DNA of 64,000 nt from Streptomyces griseochromogenes (GCF_001542625.1 NZ_CP016279.1:2976001-3040000), one strand, 5' to 3'; shown: positions 49,583-61,695, numbered from the stretch's first letter. Notes: generated from the sequence alone by a model not told the origin. Program-made: numbers and translations.

Positions 49583-50449
49583 ATGGAACTGCGGCAGCTC
49601 ACCTACTTCGTCGCCGTCGCCGAGGAGTTGCACTTCGGGCGGGCGGCCGAACGGCTGCACATCGTGCAGTCGGCCGTCAGCCAGCAGATACAGCGGCTCG
49701 AACGGGAGCTGCGCGCGGAGCTGTTCGACCGCTCGCCCCGCCGGGTGCGCCTGACACCGGCGGGGGAGCGGCTGCTGCCCGAGGCGCGGGCGGTGCTGGC
49801 GGCGGCGCGGCGGGCGCGGGCGGCGGTGGCCGAGCCCGCAGGGCTGCGCATCGGCACCAGCACCGGGCTCGGCGCCCATCTGGACCGGGTGCTCGCCGCA
49901 TTCGCCGAGCGGGCGCCGGACGTGCCCGTCGAGCTGGTCTCCCTGCCGGTCACCGAGCGGCTGGCCCGGGTCGCGGCCGGCGGGCTCGACGCCGCCTTCG
50001 TCCGTTCGGCCGAACCCCCGCCCGGCGTACGGGTGCTGCCCCTGTGGCCCGACCCGCTGGTGGCCGCCCTCCCGGCCGCGCACCCCCTGGCCGGCCGCCC
50101 GGACATCGACCTGGCCGACCTCGCCGGGCTGCCCCTCGCCCTCACCTCGCGCCGCAACAACCCCGCCCTGGTGGACCTCGTCGTCGGAGCCTGTCACGCG
50201 GCCGGGTTCGAGCCGCTCACGGGACCGGTCGGCGGCTCGCTCCAGGACACCCTCGCCACCATCGGCTCCCGCCCGCTGTGGACAGTCGTCTACGCCTCCC
50301 ACGCGCGCGTGCTGCACACGCCACGTGTGTCCTACGTCCCCTTCCGCGCACCCGGCCTCGCCCTGTCCACGGGCCTCGCCGTGTCCACCGCCGCCCCCAC
50401 TCCGCATCTGGAGAAACTGTTGCTGGCCTGCAACGATCACGAGCACTGA
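49583..50449 (+). CDS. LysR-family transcriptional regulator
   Basis: The protein is 288 residues. The N-terminal HTH is ELRQLTYFVAVAEELHFGRA, AERLHIVQSAVSQQIQRLER and ELRAELFDRSPRRVRLTPAG (about 1-65), and a periplasmic-binding-like effector domain follows. It is only 31 bp after the winged-helix gene, so the two may be co-transcribed. The downstream tautomerase starts 100 bp later. No target is obvious. Confidence 0.92.
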   Translation: MELRQLTYFVAVAEELHFGRAAERLHIVQSAVSQQIQRLERELRAELFDRSPRRVRLTPAGERLLPEARAVLAAARRARAAVAEPAGLRIGTSTGLGAHLDRVLAAFAERAPDVPVELVSLPVTERLARVAAGGLDAAFVRSAEPPPGVRVLPLWPDPLVAALPAAHPLAGRPDIDLADLAGLPLALTSRRNNPALVDLVVGACHAAGFEPLTGPVGGSLQDTLATIGSRPLWTVVYASHARVLHTPRVSYVPFRAPGLALSTGLAVSTAAPTPHLEKLLLACNDHEH

Positions 50450-50549
50450 TCGCTGCGGTCGCGATCTGCTCCTTGGTCGGCGGCCCGGGGCGCGATGGAC
50501 TGTTCCCACAGGCGGTCATCAAGGGCCGCAGGGACACAGGGAGTCAGTC

Positions 50550-50732
50550 GTGCCGATCGTCACCATCCAGCAGGGCCCTCGCGACACCGAGCTGAAGCGG
50601 GACCTCGTCAAGCGGGTCACCGACGCCTTCGTGGACGCGTACCGGATCCCGGCGGAGAGCGTGCAGGTGTGGATCCACGAGGTGGAGGCGGACAGCTGGG
50701 GCGCCGCCGGGAAGCTCGTGGCCGACAAGTAG
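50550..50732 (+). CDS. 4-oxalocrotonate tautomerase family enzyme
   Basis: The protein is 60 residues from the GTG at 50550, preceded by CAGGGAG. After Met removal it begins with the catalytic Pro (PIVTIQQGPRD). The length and a mid-protein helix (ELKRDLVKRVTDAFVDAYRI) suit the small hexameric or dimeric tautomerases. It interconverts keto and enol acids; the substrate is unknown. Confidence 0.88.
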   Translation: MPIVTIQQGPRDTELKRDLVKRVTDAFVDAYRIPAESVQVWIHEVEADSWGAAGKLVADK

Positions 50733-50767
50733 CCCCCGCGTCCCACGGGGGTGGACGTGGATAGGGA

Positions 50768-50802
50768 GGCGCTGCGGGCCGCTCGTGGTGGCTCGCAGCG
50801 CC
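50768..50802. terminator. Hairpin between convergent tautomerase and trypsin genes
   Basis: GGCGCTGCG (50768-50776) pairs with CGCAGCGCC (50794-50802), with further partial pairing inside. Confidence 0.7.
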
Positions 50803-50847
50803 CCCCTGGCTTCTACCTGAGGGGTGCTCAGGTGTCCTTCTTCCGGG

Positions 50848-51639
50848 TTACGAGCCGACCTGCTCGGTCACCAGGTCCGAGAAGGCGGTCAGCCGGGTGT
50901 ACACACCCGGGTAACCGGCCTCCGCGCACCCCTCGCCCCAAGAAGTGATCCCTGCCAGGACGCCCCCGATGAGCAGGGGACCGCCGCTGTCGCCCTGGCA
51001 GGTGTCTACGCCGCCGGACGTGTATCCGGCGCAAACCATGTCGGTCTGGACGAAGTCCGAACCGTAGGAGCTCTTGCAGCTGGAGTCGGCCACGATCGGG
51101 ACGGTCGCGGTCCGCAGCTGGTTGGAGGAGCTGCCGTTCTCCGAGGTGGTGCCCCAGCCGAGGATGCGGGCCGTGGTACCGGCCGCGTACACGCCGGACT
51201 GGGACGAGGAGACGTACGACGCCGGGGTGTACGGCATCGAGGCCGACAGGGTCAGCACCGCCACGTCGTCGCCGTTGGTGGCGTCGGTGTAGTCCGGGTT
51301 GATCCAGATCTTGCCGACCTTGCTGACCGTGCCGTTCGTGCCGTTCAGATACGTCCGGCCGCCGACCACGCGGACGCTGCCGGTGGACTCGCCGACCATG
51401 CAGTGCGCGGCCGTCACGACCTTCTTCGGGGCCACCAGGGTGCCGCCGCAGAACTGGTTACCGGACGCGTCGGTGATCTGCATCATGAAGGGGTAAGCCG
51501 TCGTGGTGGTGGTCGTACCGCCCACGATGGGCTGGGGTGCGGCGGTCGCCGTGGGGGAGGCGATCAGCGCGGTCGTCGCGGCGGCGGCGGTGGCCACCAG
51601 GGTCGCGGCGGTCTGTCTGGCACGTCTGAGCCCGAACAT
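50848..51639 (-). CDS. Secreted trypsin-type serine protease
   Basis: The protein is 263 residues from the ATG at 51639, preceded by GAGGAG. A signal peptide (about 1-33) is followed by a short propeptide and the mature start IVGG (about 38). The triad is His79 (TAAHC), Asp125 (GDDVAVL) and Ser218 (GDSGGP). Asp212, six residues before the Ser, gives trypsin-like Arg/Lys specificity. Six cysteines form the usual disulfides. It is close to Streptomyces trypsin of the S1A family and acts outside the cell. The propeptide is short, as in trypsin, not long as in streptogrisins. Confidence 0.93.
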   Translation of the reverse strand: MFGLRRARQTAATLVATAAAATTALIASPTATAAPQPIVGGTTTTTTAYPFMMQITDASGNQFCGGTLVAPKKVVTAAHCMVGESTGSVRVVGGRTYLNGTNGTVSKVGKIWINPDYTDATNGDDVAVLTLSASMPYTPASYVSSSQSGVYAAGTTARILGWGTTSENGSSSNQLRTATVPIVADSSCKSSYGSDFVQTDMVCAGYTSGGVDTCQGDSGGPLLIGGVLAGITSWGEGCAEAGYPGVYTRLTAFSDLVTEQVGS

Positions 51640-51842
51640 GAGTCTCCTCAGTGGCGTTGCCGGTGGGGGGTCGCACGGGTGTGGGGGTTGTGCACGGGGG
51701 TCGCGGGACCGACCCCCGTGTGCCCGAGCGAGCGGCACGCCTTTACGCTAGGACTCGGACCCCCAGGCTCCCAATGAGGGAACCCCCTAGGGGGTTGGGT
51801 GAGGGAAAACCCTCGGTCCGGCTCAGTTAACCGGCCACGTTC

Positions 51843-54683
51843 TCACTTCGCGCGGCGACCTGCCGCCAATCGGACGATGTCCACGCGCGATCGGATCCCC
51901 AGCTTGCGGTAGACCCGGGTCAGGGTCGCCTCCACCGTCTTGACGCTGATGAACAGCCGGGCGGCGATCTCCCGGTTGGTGGCGCCCTCCATGACCAGAG
52001 CGGCGACCTGACGCTCCATCGAGGCCAGGGACGCCAGCGCGTCCAGCCCGTCCACCGTGTCCGGCACGGTCAGGTCCGCCGGCTCGGGCTCCGGTGCGGT
52101 GAGGGCCTCGTCCACCTGGCGCAGCCAGGGCAGGGCCCGGCAGCGCCGGAACAGCCGGGCGGGCTCGTCGTACGCCGTCGCCCGGCGCTGGCCGGCCTCC
52201 GGCCACCGGGCGCGCAACTGGGCCAGCGCGAACGCGGCCCGCGCCTCCTCCAGGCCGTAGCCGAGCTTGGCGAGCCGGTCCTGAGCCGACGTCAGCTGGC
52301 CGACGGCGGCCTCCAGGTCGCCGTGCGCGGCGCGCACCAGGGCCTCCGCCCGGTCGAGCACGGCCAGCACGCTCTCCCGGCCGAGCCGGAGCGCGTGCTC
52401 GCGGCTGGCGTCGATGACGTCCTGCGCCTCGCCGGCCTCGCCGATGCGGACCAGCGCCTCGGCGAGGTCGCCGTGCCAGCGTCCGCGCGCCGGATCGGTG
52501 ATGCCGAGGCCCAGCTCCAGCCGGCGTACCCGGCGCAGCGAGCGGACGGTGCCCGCCGGGTCGCCGGCCACCAGTTGGGCGTAGCCGAGCGCGCCGAGCG
52601 CCCGGGACAGGTACATCTGGTCGCCGTCCTCCTCGGCGTGCTCCACCGCCTCCCGGGCGAGGGCCAGCGCCCGGTCCACGTCCCCGCCCGAGGCCTCGGC
52701 GAGCGAGGTGAGCATCGCGGAGGCGGTCTCGCCGATCCCGGAGTCCCGGGCGAGCCGCAGGCTGTCGCGGGCCAGTTCGAGGGCGCGGCCGCAGTGCCCG
52801 GCGCGCAGCTCGGTCTCGGCGAGACCGCGCACGAAGTGCACCTCGCTCTCCACCGAGCCACGCCGGCGCACCTCGCGCAGCAGCATGGTGACCGTCGCTC
52901 TCGCCTCGTTCAGCTGGTCGCCCATGACCAGCCACCGGAACCGCGCGCTGCCCGCGCCGTTGTGATGGCAGGCCACCCGCGGGTCCTGAGGCTCCTTCAG
53001 GGCGCGCTTGATGGTGCGGGGGGCCTCCGGATGGCCCATCAGGGTCTCGGTCTGTGCCTGGAGGGCGAGGGCGAGCAGTTCGGTGCGCCGGTCGGCGCCG
53101 CACGCGGCCAGCTCGGCGGCGTGCGCGGCGGCCCCGCGGGCCTCGGTGAAGTCGCCCTCCACGATCAGCGCCCGCCAGGCCAGCTGGTAGTGGACCAGGG
53201 CCAGCAGCCGGGGGTCGTCGCCGGCGTCGGCGAGGGCCTGCGGGAAGACGGCGTCGACCTCCGCCATGGTGTGCCCCGCGGTGTCGATGACGTAGATCCA
53301 GGCCCGCACCCGGTGCGCCGGCACACTCGCCCGGGTCAGCACCTCGCGGGCGATGTCCCGGGCCAGGTCGACCTCACCGGCGGTGATGGCGTCCTCCGCG
53401 GCCTGAAGGCGGCGTTCCTCGGGGCCGGGCGCGCTGTCGGCGGGGGTGTGCCGGGCGGCCAGCAGCCCCAGCTGGGCGGCGACCGACGGGGCGCCCCGGT
53501 CCCGGGCGAGGGCGGCGGCCTCGGCGAGCCGGGCGGCCACCTCGGGGTCGGTACCGGTGGTGGCCAGGGCCAGGTGCCGGGCCCGCTCGATCGGGTCGGA
53601 GGCCGCGGTGGACAGCGCGGCGTGCGCGGCCCGCCGCTCCTGTGCGGGTGCCTCCGCGTACAGCGCGGCGGAGATGAGCGGATGCGCGAACCGTACGGCC
53701 GGTGCCTCGGACTCCGTGGCCAGCAGCCCGAGTTCGGCGGCCTGGGCGCACTCGGCCTCGGCGTTCTCACGGCCGGCCGCATGCAGCAGCGCCGGGGTGG
53801 GGCGGGCGCCGGCGCTGGCCACCAGCAGGGTGCGGCGGGCCTCGACGGAGAGCATGTCCAGCCGGCTGAGCACCAGGGCGCGCAGCGAGGTGGGCACCGG
53901 CAGCGGCTCGCCCGGGCGGGGCGGGGTCGGGCTGTCGGCGAGGGCGCGGCCCAGCTCCAGGGCGAACAGCGGGTTGCCGCCGCTGGTGCGGTGGATCTCG
54001 CGGACCGTGGAGCGGGTCAGGGCGCCGTGCCCGCGGTGGTCGAGCAGCTGAGCCACCTGGGCGCGGGTGAGCGCTCCGAGCCGGACGGCGACGGTGTCCG
54101 GCGGGGACGCGCGCAGATGACGGTCGTACTCCTGGCTCTCCTGACCCTCCGTGCGTACCGCGGACAGCAGTTGCACCGGGGTGCCCTCCAGACGGCGGGC
54201 GGCGAAGCCGAGCAGTTCGGCGCTGGCCGGATCCAGCCACTGCAGGTCGTCGGCGACGATCAGGACCGGCCCCCGGGCGGCGAGCGCGCGCAGCGCGGAG
54301 AGCACCGCGAGGCGCAGCGCGAGCCCGTCGCGCAGCAGGCTGGGCTCGCCGCGGCCGGTGAGCGCCGACTCCAGGGCGGTGCGCTGGGCCGGGGGCAGCC
54401 CGGGGGAGACCTCGTCGAGGACCAGGCCGAAGAGGTCGGCGAGGGCCAGGAAGGGAAGGTGGGATTCGGACTCCGTGGCGGAGCAGCGCAACACGGTGCG
54501 CGCCCGGGCGCCGTATTCCTCGGCCAATGCCCGCAGCACAGTGGATTTCCCTATTCCGGCTGGGCCGTGGAGCAGCACACTGCCACCCGAGGCGAGTTGC
54601 TCGCGCGCCGTCGCGAACAGGTCCTCGCGGCCGATGAGCAGGTCGGGGCGGCATCGGGCAGGCTCCTGGAAGTCCCGTCGCAC
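51843..54683 (-). CDS. LAL-type LuxR-family regulator (large ATP-binding)
   Basis: The protein is 946 residues from the GTG at 54683, with AGGGGAG 9-15 bases upstream; an upstream TTG would add 12 residues. Walker A is LLHGPAGIGKST (about 38-49), and Walker B is near 140 (VLIVADDLQWLDPASAE). A long TPR-like middle follows, and a C-terminal LuxR HTH near 885-940 has LVMEGATNREIAARLFISVK and TVEATLTRVYRKLGI. LAL regulators respond to sugars or secondary-metabolite signals. It is upstream of the trypsin gene but separated by about 200 bp, so direct control is a guess. Confidence 0.9.
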   Translation of the reverse strand: MRRDFQEPARCRPDLLIGREDLFATAREQLASGGSVLLHGPAGIGKSTVLRALAEEYGARARTVLRCSATESESHLPFLALADLFGLVLDEVSPGLPPAQRTALESALTGRGEPSLLRDGLALRLAVLSALRALAARGPVLIVADDLQWLDPASAELLGFAARRLEGTPVQLLSAVRTEGQESQEYDRHLRASPPDTVAVRLGALTRAQVAQLLDHRGHGALTRSTVREIHRTSGGNPLFALELGRALADSPTPPRPGEPLPVPTSLRALVLSRLDMLSVEARRTLLVASAGARPTPALLHAAGRENAEAECAQAAELGLLATESEAPAVRFAHPLISAALYAEAPAQERRAAHAALSTAASDPIERARHLALATTGTDPEVAARLAEAAALARDRGAPSVAAQLGLLAARHTPADSAPGPEERRLQAAEDAITAGEVDLARDIAREVLTRASVPAHRVRAWIYVIDTAGHTMAEVDAVFPQALADAGDDPRLLALVHYQLAWRALIVEGDFTEARGAAAHAAELAACGADRRTELLALALQAQTETLMGHPEAPRTIKRALKEPQDPRVACHHNGAGSARFRWLVMGDQLNEARATVTMLLREVRRRGSVESEVHFVRGLAETELRAGHCGRALELARDSLRLARDSGIGETASAMLTSLAEASGGDVDRALALAREAVEHAEEDGDQMYLSRALGALGYAQLVAGDPAGTVRSLRRVRRLELGLGITDPARGRWHGDLAEALVRIGEAGEAQDVIDASREHALRLGRESVLAVLDRAEALVRAAHGDLEAAVGQLTSAQDRLAKLGYGLEEARAAFALAQLRARWPEAGQRRATAYDEPARLFRRCRALPWLRQVDEALTAPEPEPADLTVPDTVDGLDALASLASMERQVAALVMEGATNREIAARLFISVKTVEATLTRVYRKLGIRSRVDIVRLAAGRRAK

Positions 54684-54828
54684 GGTCACCGCTCCCCTCG
54701 TGTGTCGTGTCCGGGCCAAATTCTAGGCAACGATCCTTGAAATTCAGACGGAAGCTGTGGTGAGGGAAATAACAAACGGTCACGCATAGGGAAATTCAAG
54801 GCAGCATCCCATGAATGGGAAGGTTTCC

Positions 54829-55347
54829 TTACGGCAGCAGTCCCGCCCGGCGTGCCGCGCTCACCGCCTCCCCTCGTGTGTGCGCGCCCGGCTTCCGCAT
54901 GGCCGAGCGCAGATACCCCTTCACCGTCTCCGGGCGCAGGCCCAGCCGTTCGGCCACGGCCGCGTCGGTGGCACCCGCCGCCACCCAGGACAGCACGTCC
55001 GGCTCGCGCGGCGCCAGGCTCGCGCCGCCGGCCGGGCGCGCCACCGTCAACAGCCCGCAGGCCGCGAGCAGTTCGGGGCGCAGAGCCGGCTCGGCGATCC
55101 GGGGCGCCGGCGCGCGCGGCGCCAAGGCATGAGGGAGGCCGGGTCGGCGCAGCGCGCCGTAGAGCACCCCGCGCACCCGGCGCCGCACCACCACCACCGG
55201 CACCGCGAGCACCGAGCGGATGCCCTCCGCCGCCACCTTCGCGTCGTACTCGTGGGTGATCTGCGGGGAGCTGGAGCAGTCCGTCACCGCGCACGGCCGG
55301 GTCAGCGCGCCGCGTATCTCCACCGCGTCCATGGCTTCTGCTGCCAC
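54829..55347 (-). CDS. GAF-fragment plus LuxR HTH regulator
   Basis: The protein is 172 residues from the GTG at 55347, behind AAGGAG. About 20-75 is a shortened GAF-like segment (YDAKVAAEGIRSVLAVPVVV). The C-terminal HTH is LAPREPDVLSWVAAGATDAA, VAERLGLRPETVKGYLRSAM (about 110-160). Full-length relatives have a complete GAF domain, so this is short at the N-terminus. It is divergent from the acyl-CoA ligase operon and may control it. It may also sense a small ligand through the partial GAF. Confidence 0.8.
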   Translation of the reverse strand: MAAEAMDAVEIRGALTRPCAVTDCSSSPQITHEYDAKVAAEGIRSVLAVPVVVVRRRVRGVLYGALRRPGLPHALAPRAPAPRIAEPALRPELLAACGLLTVARPAGGASLAPREPDVLSWVAAGATDAAVAERLGLRPETVKGYLRSAMRKPGAHTRGEAVSAARRAGLLP

Positions 55348-55496
55348 CTGATCGCTCCTTCGGCGCGGCTCACATGCGGACTTGACCCCCGTACGTGTGG
55401 ACCACACCCCCGTTCGGGGGTAGTGAGACCTGCATCACGGATTAGACGATGCCACAGAGCCGCCCGGCAATGGTCCGGCACATAGGAGGACAACCA

Positions 55497-57170
55497 ATGA
55501 CGACGGCGACCGAGCTGTTCCGCGGCGCGAGGGACTTCCTGCTGGAGCACCGCGAGGACTACGCCACCGCCTACGCGGGCTTCGCCTGGCCGCGGCCCGA
55601 ACGCTTCAACTGGGCGCTGGACTGGTTCGACGTGATCGCCGACGGCAACGACCGGACCGCGTTGCACATCGTGGAGGAGGACGGCAGCGAGGTCCGCCTC
55701 TCCTTCGCCGAGATGGCGGAACGCTCGAACCGGGTGGCGAACCACCTGCGCGCGCGGGGCGTGGCCGCCGAGGACCGCGTCCTCGTGATGCTCGGCAACC
55801 AGACGGAGCTGTGGGAGACCGCGCTGGCCGCGCTGAAGCTGCGCGCGGTGGTCATTCCGGCCACCCCGCTGCTCGGCCCCGCCGATCTGCGCGACCGCGT
55901 CGAGCGGGGCCGGGTCGGGCATGTGCTCGTCCGGGCCGAGGACGCCGCCAAGTTCGCGGACGTGCCCGGCTCCTACACCCGCATCGCGGTCGGCGGCCCG
56001 GCGGGCGAGGGCTGGGAGTCGTACGAGGACGCGTACGCCGCCCCCGCCGAGTTCGTCCCGGACGGCCCCACCCTGGCCGACGACCCGCTGATGCTGTACT
56101 TCACCTCCGGGACGACCGCCCGCCCCAAGCTGGTCGAGCACACCCACACCTCGTACCCGATCGGCCACCTGGCCACCATGTACTGGATCGGCCTCAAGCC
56201 AGGCGACGTGCATCTGAACATCTCCTCGCCGGGTTGGGCCAAGCACGCCTGGTCCAACCTGTTCGCCCCCTGGAACGCCGAGGCGACGGTCTTCATCCAC
56301 AACTACAGCCGCTTCGACGCGGCCCGTCTGATGGCCGAGATGGACCGAGGCGGGGTCACCACGTTCTGCGCCCCGCCGACCGTGTGGCGGATGCTGATCC
56401 AGTCCGACCTGAGCCGGCTCGCCACCCCGCCGCGCGAGGCCGTCGCCGCCGGCGAACCGCTCAACCCGGAGGTCATCGAGCAGGTCCGGCGGGCCTGGGG
56501 CGTCACCGTCCGGGACGGCTTCGGCCAGACCGAGACCGCCGTACAGGTCTCCAACAGCCCCGGCCAGCGGCTGAAGACGGGTTCCATGGGCCGGCCGAGC
56601 CCCGGCTACCGCGTCGAACTCCTCGACCCGGTCACCGGCGCCCCCGGCGCCGACGAGGGCGAGATCGCCCTCGATCTCTCCGGCGGTCCGGTGGGCGTGA
56701 TGGCCGGCTACCACGGCGACCCCGACCGCACGGCGGAGGCGATGGCCGGCGGCTACTACCGCACCGGCGACATCGCCGCCCGCGACGCGGACGGCTATCT
56801 GACCTACGTCGGCCGCGCGGACGACGTCTTCAAGGCCTCCGACTACAAGATCAGCCCGTTCGAGCTGGAGAGCGCGCTGCTGGAGCACGAGGCGGTCGCC
56901 GAGGCGGCCGTCGTGCCCGCGCCCGACGAACTGCGCCTCGCGGTACCCAAGGCGTACATCGTCCTGGCCGAGGGCTGGGAGCCCGGACCGGACACCGCGA
57001 AGGTCGTCTTCGAGCACTCCCGCGAGGTGCTGGCCCCCTACAAGCGCATCCGCCGCCTGGAGTTCGCCCCCCTGCCCAAGACCGTCTCCGGCAAGATCCG
57101 CCGGATCGAGCTGCGCGAGGCGACGGCCGCGGGCTCGGCCGACGAGTACCGCGAGGAGGACTTCCGGTGA
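55497..57170 (+). CDS. Acyl-CoA synthetase (medium-chain/acetate-like AMP-forming ligase)
   Basis: The protein is 557 residues from the ATG at 55497, preceded by AGGAGGA. The AMP-binding P-loop is [17 protein letters not shown] near 202. The second motif is DGFGQTETA near 345, and the catalytic lysine is in the C-terminal [11 protein letters not shown]. It activates a carboxylic acid with ATP and CoA. HYTWFDV-like features at the N-terminus ([12 protein letters not shown]) resemble the ACSM/xenobiotic ligase group. It is coupled to the next ligase by a GTGA overlap. Confidence 0.92.
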   Translation: MTTATELFRGARDFLLEHREDYATAYAGFAWPRPERFNWALDWFDVIADGNDRTALHIVEEDGSEVRLSFAEMAERSNRVANHLRARGVAAEDRVLVMLGNQTELWETALAALKLRAVVIPATPLLGPADLRDRVERGRVGHVLVRAEDAAKFADVPGSYTRIAVGGPAGEGWESYEDAYAAPAEFVPDGPTLADDPLMLYFTSGTTARPKLVEHTHTSYPIGHLATMYWIGLKPGDVHLNISSPGWAKHAWSNLFAPWNAEATVFIHNYSRFDAARLMAEMDRGGVTTFCAPPTVWRMLIQSDLSRLATPPREAVAAGEPLNPEVIEQVRRAWGVTVRDGFGQTETAVQVSNSPGQRLKTGSMGRPSPGYRVELLDPVTGAPGADEGEIALDLSGGPVGVMAGYHGDPDRTAEAMAGGYYRTGDIAARDADGYLTYVGRADDVFKASDYKISPFELESALLEHEAVAEAAVVPAPDELRLAVPKAYIVLAEGWEPGPDTAKVVFEHSREVLAPYKRIRRLEFAPLPKTVSGKIRRIELREATAAGSADEYREEDFR

Positions 57171-58756
57171 GCGAGTCGTCGTACACGCACGGAACGAGCC
57201 CGGTCGTCCTGCTCGCGGACACCATCGGAGCCAACCTGGACCGGGCCGTCGCCGCCTGGCCGGACCGCGAGGCGCTCGTCGACGTGCCGTCGGGGCGGCG
57301 CTGGACGTACGCCCGCTTCGCCGCGGACGTGGAGGAGCTGGCGCAGGCCCTGGTCGCGAGCGGGGTCGGCAAGGGCGACCGGGTGGGCATCTGGACCGTC
57401 AACTGCCCGGAGTGGGTCCTGGTCCAGTACGCCACCGCCCGCATCGGCGCGATCATGGTCAACATCAACCCGGCCTACCGCACCCACGAGGTCGAGTACG
57501 TCCTGGGCCAGGCCGGGATCTCCCTCCTCTTCGCCTCCCTCAGCCACCGGACGAGCGACTACCGGGCGATGGTCGAGCAGGTGCGGGGCCGCTGCCCCGA
57601 GCTGCGCGAGGTCGTGTACATCGGCGACCCGAGCTGGGCGGCGCTGCTGGAGCGCGGGACCGGTGACGCGGTGTACGAGCGGCTGTCCTGCGACGACCCC
57701 ATCAACATCCAGTACACCTCGGGTACGACGGGCTTCCCGAAGGGCGCCACCCTCTCCCACCACAACATCCTCAACAACGGTTACTTCGTGGGTGAGTTGA
57801 TCGCCTACACCGAGCAGGACCGGATCTGCGTCCCCGTGCCCTTCTACCACTGCTTCGGCATGGTGATGGGCAACCTGGCGGCGACCTCGCACGGCGCGTG
57901 CATGGTCATCCCGGCGCCGTCCTTCGACCCGGAGGCCACCCTGGAGGCGGTTCAGCGGGAGCGCTGCACCTCCCTGTACGGCGTCCCGACCATGTTCATC
58001 GCGGAGCTGAACCTCCCCGACTTCGCGTCGTACGACCTCTCCACCCTGCGCACCGGCATCATGGCGGGCTCGCCCTGCCCGGTGGAGGTGATGAAGCGGG
58101 TGGTCGCCGAGATGCACATGGAGGAGGTGTCCATCTGCTACGGCATGACCGAGACCTCCCCGGTCTCCCTGCAGACCCGCAGGGACGACGACCTGGAGCA
58201 CCGCACCGCGACGGTCGGCCGGGTCCTGCCGCACCTGGAGGTCAAGGTCGTCGACCCGGTGACCGGGGTCACGCAGCCGCGCGGCACGGCGGGCGAGCTG
58301 TGCACCCGCGGCTACAGCGTGATGCTCGGCTACTGGAACGAGCCCGAGAAGACCGCGGAGGCCGTCGACGCGGCCCGCTGGATGCACACCGGGGACCTCG
58401 CGGTGATGCGTGAGGACGGGTACGTCGAGATCGTCGGCCGGATCAAGGACATGATCATCCGGGGCGGCGAGAACGTCTACCCGCGAGAGATCGAGGAGTT
58501 CCTCTACGCCCACCCCGGGATCAGGGACGTCCAGGTCGTCGGGGTGCCGCACGAGAGGTACGGCGAGGAGGTCCTCGCCTGCGTCATCCTGCGCGACCCC
58601 GCCGAACCGCTCAGCCTGGAGGATCTGCGCGCCTTCTGCCGGGACCGGCTCGCCCACTACAAGATCCCGAGCAGGCTCCAGATCCTCGACTCCTTCCCGA
58701 TGACGGTGTCCGGGAAGGTGCGCAAGGTGGAGCTGCGGGAGAAGTACGGCCTCTGA
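57167..58756 (+). CDS. Fatty-acyl-CoA ligase (AMP-forming)
   Basis: The protein is 529 residues from the GTG at 57167, overlapping the previous stop. The P-loop is [20 protein letters not shown] near 180. The adenylate motif is [11 protein letters not shown] near 325, and the C-terminal ends [20 protein letters not shown] with the catalytic lysine. It is close to FadD/long-chain ligases of the ACSF2 type. With the previous gene it forms a two-ligase operon, likely for uptake of fatty or aromatic acids. Confidence 0.93.
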   Translation: MSESSYTHGTSPVVLLADTIGANLDRAVAAWPDREALVDVPSGRRWTYARFAADVEELAQALVASGVGKGDRVGIWTVNCPEWVLVQYATARIGAIMVNINPAYRTHEVEYVLGQAGISLLFASLSHRTSDYRAMVEQVRGRCPELREVVYIGDPSWAALLERGTGDAVYERLSCDDPINIQYTSGTTGFPKGATLSHHNILNNGYFVGELIAYTEQDRICVPVPFYHCFGMVMGNLAATSHGACMVIPAPSFDPEATLEAVQRERCTSLYGVPTMFIAELNLPDFASYDLSTLRTGIMAGSPCPVEVMKRVVAEMHMEEVSICYGMTETSPVSLQTRRDDDLEHRTATVGRVLPHLEVKVVDPVTGVTQPRGTAGELCTRGYSVMLGYWNEPEKTAEAVDAARWMHTGDLAVMREDGYVEIVGRIKDMIIRGGENVYPREIEEFLYAHPGIRDVQVVGVPHERYGEEVLACVILRDPAEPLSLEDLRAFCRDRLAHYKIPSRLQILDSFPMTVSGKVRKVELREKYGL

Positions 58757-58760
58757 CCGG

Positions 58761-59456
58761 TCAGCCCGCGCCCGACTCGGACAGCTCCCGGCCCGGTCCG
58801 TTGACCGGCGTCGGGGTGCCCGTGAGGTCGAGGACGAACAGCGGGACGCTCAGCGTGTCGGCGCGGGCGCGGGCCTCCTCGGCGTACCCGGACAGGGAGA
58901 AGTAGACACACGCGGCCGACTCCGTCATCGCCGTCAGCCACAGGCACTCCACGTCCCGTGAGGAGGCCGGGCGCACGGCCGGGTCCACCTGCGCGACCAG
59001 GCCCGGTGCGGCGAGCCCGATCCCGGACGGGGGCCGCTGGTCGGCGCGGCGGATGTCCCGGTAGCCGAGCCAGCGCAGATAGAGCGCGGCCACGGTGACG
59101 GCGTCCCGGGCGGTACGGATGGTGAGCGGCCGGAAGGGCGTACGGCGGACGGGAGCCGTCAGCCCGGCGTCCGCCTCGGGCCGGGCCGGCGCGGGGGCAT
59201 CACTCACCGGAATCCGCAGGACCGTGCCGCACGGGCAGCCCAGCTCCGGGTGCGGCCACTGGTTCCGGCGGCCGCAGGCGGCGCAGCGCACGGTGACCCA
59301 CTCCTCGTCCCAGGCGCGGTGCGCGCGCACCACAGGTGCGGCCGTCCGGTCCAGCCGCGGGGCCGCGGGGCTGCCGCAGGCGCAGGGGTACGGAGGCGCG
59401 GTGTAGACGTGTTCGCGCCGGCAGGCCGGACAGCGCAACGGCACGCTCTCGGGCAT
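58761..59456 (-). CDS. Double zinc-ribbon protein with a degenerate Mrr-like domain
   Basis: The protein is 231 residues from the ATG at 59456 (MPESVPLRCPACRREHVYTA). Two zinc ribbons are present (CPAC with CACG, then CAAC with CPCG, by about 75). After a linker, ARDAVTVAALYLRWLGYRDI and PLFVLDLTGTPTPVNG bracket a region like the Mrr endonuclease core, but the expected Asp and Glu-x-Lys are not clear (GLVAQVDPA). It is convergent with the ligase operon and 5 bp from it. It may be a DNA-binding relic rather than a nuclease. Confidence 0.7.
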   Translation of the reverse strand: MPESVPLRCPACRREHVYTAPPYPCACGSPAAPRLDRTAAPVVRAHRAWDEEWVTVRCAACGRRNQWPHPELGCPCGTVLRIPVSDAPAPARPEADAGLTAPVRRTPFRPLTIRTARDAVTVAALYLRWLGYRDIRRADQRPPSGIGLAAPGLVAQVDPAVRPASSRDVECLWLTAMTESAACVYFSLSGYAEEARARADTLSVPLFVLDLTGTPTPVNGPGRELSESGAG

Positions 59457-59526
59457 GGCCACTCCAAGGCGTCGCGTCAGAACAGCGCTCCCATCCTGCT
59501 CTCGCCGGACCCTCCGTGTCCCTCTC

Positions 59527-59556
59527 TTGACGACCTTTGGCGCCCGCGCCTACATT
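59527..59556 (+). promoter_or_regulatory. Sigma-70-type promoter of gcl
   Basis: TTGACG (59527-59532) and TACATT (59551-59556) are separated by 18 bp and lie about 95 bp upstream of the gcl start. Confidence 0.65.
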
Positions 59557-59579
59557 GATTTCAGATAGTAGAAATTACT

Positions 59580-59594
59580 TTCCACAATACGGAA
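59580..59594. promoter_or_regulatory. Candidate AllR-type operator upstream of gcl
   Basis: TTCCACAATACGGAA is an interrupted palindrome with TTCC/GGAA arms and a 7-nt centre, placed just downstream of the promoter, where a repressor would block transcription. In S. coelicolor the IclR-type AllR represses allantoin and glyoxylate genes including gcl; identity of the regulator here is inference. Confidence 0.55.
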
Positions 59595-59651
59595 GTGCTA
59601 CCGCGGGGCGCGACGGGAGTACGCATCCGACAGCCGAAGCAGGAGTACTCG

Positions 59652-61439
<1,788 letters not shown>

Positions 61440-61456
61440 CCCGCCCGACGCACACC

Positions 61457-61493
61457 AGGGGCGGCCCATCCCGAGGAGGGACGGGCCGCCCCT
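61457..61493 (+). terminator. gcl terminator
   Basis: AGGGGCGGCCC (61457-61467) pairs with GGGCCGCCCCT (61483-61493), with further inner pairing (TCCC/GGGA), 18 bp after the gcl stop. Confidence 0.85.
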
Positions 61494-61695
61494 TCGCGTT
61501 GTCGCCTCTTCGCGTCGGTCGTCGCCCCCGCGCGCTGTGCGGGGCCCCGCACAGGGCCCGCCGCCCCCGTGCCGGCGGGTCCCGTGCAGTCGGTAATCTG
61601 CCTTGTTCCGGAGGCGGTTGGAGCCTCCTCGGCGGTGTTCAGAGGTTGATTTGAGGGTTGCGTAGACCGAGTACGGACGCTGCCGTACGCGGTTG

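Noticed and set aside
52323..54740. Open frame antisense to the LAL regulator (805 codons)
   Set aside because: The minus-strand LAL protein has Walker and LuxR motifs. The plus frame has none.
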